Part shown: positions 17,724 to 22,191 of the stretch, in pieces | How the letters are laid out: each line of letters starts with the position of its first letter | How positions within the stretch are numbered: the first letter of the stretch is position 1 | The notes under the pieces: model-generated | Database searches by the model: none | Told to the model about the DNA's origin: nothing | What the model saw: the letters and a program-made list of their open reading frames with translations, nothing else | Program-made: the position numbers and the translations under genes | NCBI GenBank assembly: GCA_018715445.1 | Contig: DVLP01000453.1 | Location: 1-22,191, forward strand | From: Candidatus Avipropionibacterium avicola | GTDB lineage: Bacteria; Actinomycetota; Actinomycetes; Propionibacteriales; Propionibacteriaceae | Length of the DNA: 22,191 nucleotides | Direction of reading: 5' to 3'

Positions 17724-18020
17724 GTGGCACTGAGTGTCGATGACGTCGCGCGTCTGGCGCGACTGTCCCGGATCGAACTGACCGACCAGGAATGCGCCGA
17801 CCTGGCGCCCGAGTTGGAGGTGATCCTCGACTCGGTGGCCCAGGTCAGCGGCGTGGCCGACGAGGACGTGCCGCCGACCTCGCACGCGGTCCCGCTGACC
17901 AATGTGATGCGGGCCGACGAGGTCCGGCCATCGATGGGGGTCGAGGCCGCGCTCTCCGGCGCACCGGCCGCCGAGCAGGACCGGTTCCGCGTCCCGCAGA
18001 TCCTGGGGGAGGACGCCTGA
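17724..18020 (+). CDS. gatC: Aspartyl/glutamyl-tRNA amidotransferase subunit C
   Basis: Small (98 aa) structural subunit that wraps between GatA and GatB and stabilises the complex. The N-terminus [19 protein letters not shown] (5-23) and the C-terminal RFRVPQIL (87-94) are typical, and the length is normal. GTG 17724 is preferred because GAGGA lies 8 bases upstream; GTG 17709 is in frame but would add five residues and lose that site. Its stop overlaps the gatA ATG by one base, so the subunits are translationally coupled. Confidence 0.94.
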   Translation: MALSVDDVARLARLSRIELTDQECADLAPELEVILDSVAQVSGVADEDVPPTSHAVPLTNVMRADEVRPSMGVEAALSGAPAAEQDRFRVPQILGEDA

Positions 18021-19534
18021 TGGACGAGTTGCTGACCACCAGCGCGGCCCAGCTCGGGGCCGCGATCGCCGCACGGCGGACCACCTCCGAAGAGGTCACC
18101 CAGGCCCATCTGGACCGCATCGACCAGGTCGACGGCCAGATCAACGCCTTCCTGCACGTCGCCTCCGAGCACGCCCTGGAGCAGGCCCGGTCGGTCGACC
18201 GACGGATCGCCGACGGGGAGAAGCTCGGCCCGCTCGCGGGTGTCCCGCTGGCGCTGAAGGACATCGTGACCTGGACCAAGGCGCCGACCACCTGCGCCTC
18301 GAAGATCCTCGAGGGCTGGATCCCGCCGTACGACGCCACCATCACCCGGCGGATGGTCGAGGCCGGGATCGTCATCCTCGGCAAAACCAACCTCGACGAG
18401 TTCGCCATGGGCTCGTCCACGGAGAACTCGGCCTACGGCGCCACCCGCAACCCGTGGGACACCGACCGGATCCCGGGCGGCTCCGGCGGTGGCTCGTCGG
18501 CCGCGCTGGCCGCCTTCGAGGCACCCTTGGCGATCGGCACCGACACCGGCGGCTCGATCCGCCAGCCGGCCTCGGTCACCGGCACCGTCGGGATCAAGCC
18601 GACCTACGGCGGCGTCTCGCGCTACGGGCTGGTCTCGCTGGCCTCGTCGCTGGACCAGGCCGGACCCTGCGCCCGGTCGGTGCTCGACGCGGCCCTGCTG
18701 CACGAGGTGATCGCCGGCCACGACCCGGCCGACTCGACGTCCATCGACCAGCCGGTGCCCGATGTCGTCGATGCGGCCCGCTGTGGCGACATCTCCGGCA
18801 TGCGCATCGGCGTGGTCCGTGAGCTGGGTGGCGAGGGCTACGCACCCGGGGTGGAGCAGCGCTTTGCCGAGACGGTCGAGCTGTTGACCCGGTTGGGGGC
18901 CGAGGTGGTCGAGGTGTCCTGCCCGAACTTCGACCATGCGCTGGCGGCCTACTACCTGATCCAGCCCAGTGAGACCTCGTCCAACCTGGCCAAGTTCGAT
19001 GCGATGCGTTTCGGCCTGCGGGTCGGCGACGACGGCAAGCACAGCGCCGAGGAGGTGATGGCGATGACCCGCGGGGCCGGCTTCGGTCGTGAGGTGAAGC
19101 GCCGCATCATCCTTGGGACGTACGCCTTGTCGAGCGGCTACTACGACGCCTACTACGGCACCGCCCAGAAGATCCGCACCCTGATCACCGCCGACTTCAC
19201 CGCCGCCTTCGAACAGTGCGACGTGCTGGTCTCGCCGACCACACCGACCACTGCCTTCCGGATCGGGGAACGGGTGAACGATCCGGTCGCGATGTACAAG
19301 GCCGACCTGTGCACCATCCCGTCGTCGATGGCGGGCAATGCGGCAGCGTCGTTCCCGATCGGGCTCGCCCCGGAGGACGGGCTGCCGGTGGGCCTGCAGG
19401 TGATGGCCCCGCCGATGGCCGACGACCGGCTCTACCGGGTCGGTGCCGCCGTCGAGGCGGCGTTGCAGGAGCAGTGGGGTGGCCCGCTGTGGCGCACACT
19501 TCCCGAACTGAGCACGGAAGGGGCACAGGCATGA
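18020..19534 (+). CDS. gatA: Aspartyl/glutamyl-tRNA amidotransferase subunit A
   Basis: Amidase-signature glutaminase (504 aa) that releases ammonia from Gln or Asn for GatB. The Lys/cis-Ser/Ser triad is visible: K80 (LALKDI), S155 in [11 protein letters not shown], and nucleophile S179 in [12 protein letters not shown], with the family spacing of 24 between the two serines. [20 protein letters not shown] (121-140) is the GatA-specific segment. The ATG lies in TGATG with the gatC stop and has GGGGGAGGA (18005-18013) upstream. Length and motifs are normal. The complex amidates mischarged Glu-tRNA-Gln and/or Asp-tRNA-Asn. Confidence 0.97.
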   Translation: MDELLTTSAAQLGAAIAARRTTSEEVTQAHLDRIDQVDGQINAFLHVASEHALEQARSVDRRIADGEKLGPLAGVPLALKDIVTWTKAPTTCASKILEGWIPPYDATITRRMVEAGIVILGKTNLDEFAMGSSTENSAYGATRNPWDTDRIPGGSGGGSSAALAAFEAPLAIGTDTGGSIRQPASVTGTVGIKPTYGGVSRYGLVSLASSLDQAGPCARSVLDAALLHEVIAGHDPADSTSIDQPVPDVVDAARCGDISGMRIGVVRELGGEGYAPGVEQRFAETVELLTRLGAEVVEVSCPNFDHALAAYYLIQPSETSSNLAKFDAMRFGLRVGDDGKHSAEEVMAMTRGAGFGREVKRRIILGTYALSSGYYDAYYGTAQKIRTLITADFTAAFEQCDVLVSPTTPTTAFRIGERVNDPVAMYKADLCTIPSSMAGNAAASFPIGLAPEDGLPVGLQVMAPPMADDRLYRVGAAVEAALQEQWGGPLWRTLPELSTEGAQA

Positions 19535-21024
19535 GTGAGGCCGTCCTGGACTTCGACGAGGTCATGGCCAACTTCGACCCGGTGCTCGGGCTCGAGGTGC
19601 ACGTCGAGCTGAACACCGCGTCCAAGATGTTCTGCGGCTGCGCGACCACCTTCGGCGGCGAGGCGAACTCGCAGACCTGCCCGGTCTGCCTGGGTCTGCC
19701 GGGCGCCCTGCCGGTGGTCAACGCCAGTGCGGTGGAGTCGGCGATCCGCATCGGGCTGGCGCTGAACTGCTCGATCGCCGAGCACTGCCGGTTCGCCCGC
19801 AAGAACTACTTCTACCCCGACCAGCCGAAGAACTACCAGATCTCGCAGTACGACGAGCCGATCGCCTTCGACGGCTTCGCCGAGGTCGAGGTCGACGGTG
19901 AGGTCTTCCGGATCGAGATCGAGCGGGCCCACATGGAGGAGGACACCGGCAAGTCGCTGCACATCGGTGGGGCGACCGGCCGGATCCACGGCGCCTCGCA
20001 CTCACTGCTCGACTACAACCGGGCCGGGGTGCCCCTGATCGAGATCGTCACCAAGCCGATCGTCGGCGCGGGGGAGAAGGCCCCCCAGGTCGCCCGGGCC
20101 TATGTCGCGATGCTGCGTGACCTGTTGCGGGCGCTGGGGGTCTCCGACGTACGGATGGAGCAGGGTTCGCTGCGCTGTGACGCGAACGTCTCGCTGATGC
20201 CGAAGGGCACCACGAGCTTCGGCACCCGGACCGAGACCAAGAACGTCAACTCGCTGCGCTCGGTCGAACGAGCCATCCGCTACGAGATGACCCGTCAGGC
20301 GGCCGTGCTGACCTCGGGGGGCACCGTCGATCTGCAGACCCGGCACTGGCACGAGGACACCGGCATCACCACGGCCGGGCGCAACAAGGAGGAGGCCGAG
20401 GACTACCGGTACTTCCCCGAGCCCGACCTGGTGCCCGTCGCGCCGTCGCGGGAGTGGGTGGACCAGCTCCGCACCACCCTGCCCGAGCCGCCGGCCGAGC
20501 GACGCAAGCGGCTGCAGTCCGACTGGGGCTTCAGCGACGCCGAGATGCGCGACGTGGTGAGCGTCGGCGCGGTCGAGTTGATCGAGCAGACCGTCGCCGA
20601 GGGCTGCACTGCCCAGGCCGCCCGCAAGTGGTGGATGGGTGAGCTCGTCCGCCGTGCCAACGAGCAGCAGATCGAGCTGGCCGAGGTCGGGATGAGCCCG
20701 GCCCAGGTCGCCCAGTTGCAGGGCCTGGTCGACGCGAAGGTGGTCAACGACAAGCTGGCCCGCCAGGTGATCGACGGCGTGCTGGCCGGGGAGGGCGAGC
20801 CGCAACAGGTGGTCGAGGCCCGTGGGTTGGCCGTGGTCTCCGACGACGGTGCGCTGACCGCCGCGGTCGACGAGGCGATCGCCGCCAATCCGGACGTCGC
20901 CGACAAAATCCGTGGCGGCAAGGTCCAGGCCGCCGGTGCCCTGATCGGACAGGTCATGAAGGCGATGCGGGGCCAGGCCGATGCGGCCCGGGTCCGCGAG
21001 ATCATCCTGGAACGCCTCGGCTGA
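19531..21024 (+). CDS. gatB: Aspartyl/glutamyl-tRNA amidotransferase subunit B
   Basis: Subunit (497 aa) that binds the mischarged tRNA, phosphorylates the aminoacyl side chain with ATP and completes transamidation. The catalytic domain begins with [18 protein letters not shown] (20-37) and contains the four-Cys cluster C35, C37, C50 and C53 (CGC...CPVC), which can bind zinc in this family. [20 protein letters not shown] (88-107) and EDTGKSLH are GatB signatures. The C-terminal ~150 residues are the helical tail plus YqeY-like domain that contacts tRNA. ATGA overlap with the gatA stop and a purine-rich stretch upstream fix the start. It ends the operon, followed by a repeat and a terminator hairpin. 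Confidence 0.97.
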   Translation: MSEAVLDFDEVMANFDPVLGLEVHVELNTASKMFCGCATTFGGEANSQTCPVCLGLPGALPVVNASAVESAIRIGLALNCSIAEHCRFARKNYFYPDQPKNYQISQYDEPIAFDGFAEVEVDGEVFRIEIERAHMEEDTGKSLHIGGATGRIHGASHSLLDYNRAGVPLIEIVTKPIVGAGEKAPQVARAYVAMLRDLLRALGVSDVRMEQGSLRCDANVSLMPKGTTSFGTRTETKNVNSLRSVERAIRYEMTRQAAVLTSGGTVDLQTRHWHEDTGITTAGRNKEEAEDYRYFPEPDLVPVAPSREWVDQLRTTLPEPPAERRKRLQSDWGFSDAEMRDVVSVGAVELIEQTVAEGCTAQAARKWWMGELVRRANEQQIELAEVGMSPAQVAQLQGLVDAKVVNDKLARQVIDGVLAGEGEPQQVVEARGLAVVSDDGALTAAVDEAIAANPDVADKIRGGKVQAAGALIGQVMKAMRGQADAARVREIILERLG

Positions 21025-21028
21025 GCGC

Positions 21029-21076
21029 TTCCACCCAGAACCGGTTCCACCCAGAACCGATTCCACCCCGGTCCGA
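21029..21076. repeat. Three tandem 16-bp repeats after gatB
   Basis: Units at 21029-21044, 21045-21060 and 21061-21076 read TTCCACCCAGAACCGG, TTCCACCCAGAACCGA and TTCCACCCCGGTCCGA. The first two differ at one base and the third at three or four. The array begins 5 bases after the gatB stop, and the third unit forms the left arm of the downstream hairpin. Confidence 0.75.
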
Positions 21077-21092
21077 TCAGGACCGGGGTGGA
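21062..21092. terminator. Strong hairpin between convergent gatB and sigma-like gene
   Basis: TCCACCCCGGTCC pairs perfectly with GGACCGGGGTGGA (13 bp) around the 5-base loop GATCA. It lies between two convergent genes and can serve both strands. No T-run follows on the plus strand, so termination would rely on stem strength or Rho. Confidence 0.75.
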
Positions 21093-21106
21093 TGGCGTGT
21101 GGTGAC

Positions 21107-22150
21107 TCAGCGACCGGTTGACTGCGCCCGGGCCGGCTCGGTGCGTTCCACGAGCTTCGTGACGGCGGTCCCGTCGACGTCGGCGATGTTCACCACGTCG
21201 CCGTCGGCGTCGATCGCCCGGAACTCGACCGTGGTGCCGAGTCGGACGCTGACCTCGGCGAGCAGCCAGCCCTGTCGGGCCTCGACCGTGCTCCACCCAC
21301 TCGTCCCGTCCGGCCCGATGGTGCGGACCTGACCGGCAACGACCTCGTCGGTGACCCTGAGCCCGAACTGGACCTGGGCGTCGTCGTCCACGCTCGACGT
21401 GCCGGTGAAGACCCCATCGCTGACGACGGCCGGGGTCTTGTCCGACGGCGTCCGGGGCACGTTCTTGCCGGCCTCGCCGGACAGGCTCCACCCCGCCCAG
21501 TCCCCGTCGACGCAGGTCAGGTGGGCCTGCCCGTCGTCGAGGAGCAGGACATCCCTGGTCTCGTCGCTGCCGATCACCGGGATCCGTTGGGCGTAGACGA
21601 TCTCCCAGTCACCGTCGGGGCTCTCCGACTCGGCCAGGCAGATCTCCTGCTGTTCGGCGATATCGGCCTTGGTCAGGGCGGTGACGGCCGGAGTCGTGTC
21701 CTCCACGGGGCTCGGCTCGTCGGACGGATCACGTGGCCCGTCCTCGGGTGTGGCCCGCAGCCGGCGGACCGCGCGGGAGCCACGGACGAAGGAGCGCTGG
21801 TGGTGCCGACACACGTTCGAGGCGATGCCGTACAACCAGGGCAACAGGCTGTCGTCGACGATGCGGGCCCGGTCCCGACTGCGCCAGGCCTCGAGGAAGA
21901 CCGTGGCGACCAGGTCCTCGGCGACGCTCCAGGACGACGTCCGTCGGTAGCAGTAGTTGTAGATCGCGTCGAGGTGCTCCTGGAAGGCGGCCTCGACCTG
22001 GTTCGACGAGCCACCCGAGGACCGAGCGGTCATCGGCGACCCACCGGTGGGCACTGGCCCACGGGTGGGGGTGGGGGAGTCACGCGCTCGTCGGAACTCG
22101 GCGAGCACGATCGGTACGGCCACGGGCTCGGCCGTCGTGTCGTGGGGCAT
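21107..22150 (-). CDS. ECF sigma-70 region 2 joined to an unknown C-terminal domain; region 4 missing
   Basis: Protein of 347 residues. Residues about 53-131 form sigma-70 region 2 of the ECF type: FQEHLDAIYNYCYRR, then VAEDLVATVFLEAWR, then LLPWLYGIASNVCRHHQR, the segments for core RNA polymerase binding and -10 recognition. After the linker RLRATPEDGPRDPSDE (130-145) a normal ECF factor has the region 4 helix-turn-helix; here none is found. Instead an acidic, beta-rich segment follows (about 160-334), with Cys171 and Cys213 and no membrane helix. That segment looks like the extracytoplasmic domain of the membrane proteins that are often encoded after such sigma genes (inference). The ATG at 22150 has GAGG 8 bases upstream; ATG 22033 (residue 40) is an alternative. 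It could be a deletion fusion, a decayed sigma gene, or a functional one-domain regulator. Confidence 0.75.
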   Translation of the reverse strand: MPHDTTAEPVAVPIVLAEFRRARDSPTPTRGPVPTGGSPMTARSSGGSSNQVEAAFQEHLDAIYNYCYRRTSSWSVAEDLVATVFLEAWRSRDRARIVDDSLLPWLYGIASNVCRHHQRSFVRGSRAVRRLRATPEDGPRDPSDEPSPVEDTTPAVTALTKADIAEQQEICLAESESPDGDWEIVYAQRIPVIGSDETRDVLLLDDGQAHLTCVDGDWAGWSLSGEAGKNVPRTPSDKTPAVVSDGVFTGTSSVDDDAQVQFGLRVTDEVVAGQVRTIGPDGTSGWSTVEARQGWLLAEVSVRLGTTVEFRAIDADGDVVNIADVDGTAVTKLVERTEPARAQSTGR

Positions 22151-22191
22151 CGGGACCGCCTCGGGGGCTGGGTGCGGTTGGGTACACCCCC

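Noticed and set aside
17528-19042. A 504-codon minus-strand frame across gatC and gatA.
   Set aside because: It crosses three real genes, has no domain signal and no ribosome site; gatC and gatA are unambiguous.

Overview
The window is a GC-rich (roughly 70%) actinobacterial chromosome segment made almost entirely of housekeeping genes. Gene content and order match the conserved block that I recall from Mycobacterium tuberculosis as Rv3009c-Rv3029c (gatB, gatA, gatC, ACT protein, ligA, MetE-like protein, mnmA, iscS-like gene, etfA, etfB). GTG starts, TANNNT -10 boxes and apparent leaderless genes also fit Actinomycetota. The protein style suggests Propionibacteriales or a relative, but I cannot fix the genus. 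No rRNA, tRNA, CRISPR array, insertion sequence or phage gene was seen, and no intergenic gap exceeds about 135 bases.

Layout. (1) 1-3501: the 3' part of a glycogen phosphorylase gene (+) converges on glgX (-), a glycogen debranching gene; the two stops are 6 bases apart. (2) 3583-5783 (+): three overlapping genes for a SAM methyltransferase, a hemerythrin-like protein with an N-terminal Cys cluster, and a hexapeptide-repeat acyltransferase. (3) 5916-8853 (+): etfB, etfA and a cysteine desulfurase, preceded by a promoter with a TTAC-N6-GTAA inverted repeat. (4) 8884-9603 (-): an SDR oxidoreductase gene that separates the desulfurase from mnmA. (5) 9686-14491 (+): mnmA, a short MetE-like gene, a PLP aminotransferase and a formylglycine-type sulfatase, overlapping or tightly spaced. 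(6) 14538-17661 (+): ligA, a small two-helix membrane protein and an ACT-domain protein, each with its own near-leaderless promoter. (7) 17724-21024 (+): gatC-gatA-gatB, the tRNA amidotransferase. (8) 21107-22150 (-): an odd protein with an ECF sigma region 2 joined to an unrelated C-terminal domain and no region 4.

Functional links. The phosphorylase and GlgX act together in glycogen breakdown. EtfBA carries electrons from acyl-CoA dehydrogenases. The desulfurase can supply sulfur for MnmA-dependent tRNA 2-thiolation. GatCAB makes Gln-tRNA and/or Asn-tRNA by transamidation.

No clear new defence or biosynthetic system is visible. The points most worth a second look are the sigma-2 fusion without region 4, the methyltransferase/hemerythrin/acyltransferase operon beside glycogen genes, the inverted repeat over the etfB promoter, the repeated TANNNT-N7-start architecture, and two unrelated intergenic repeats that both consist of three 16-bp units.
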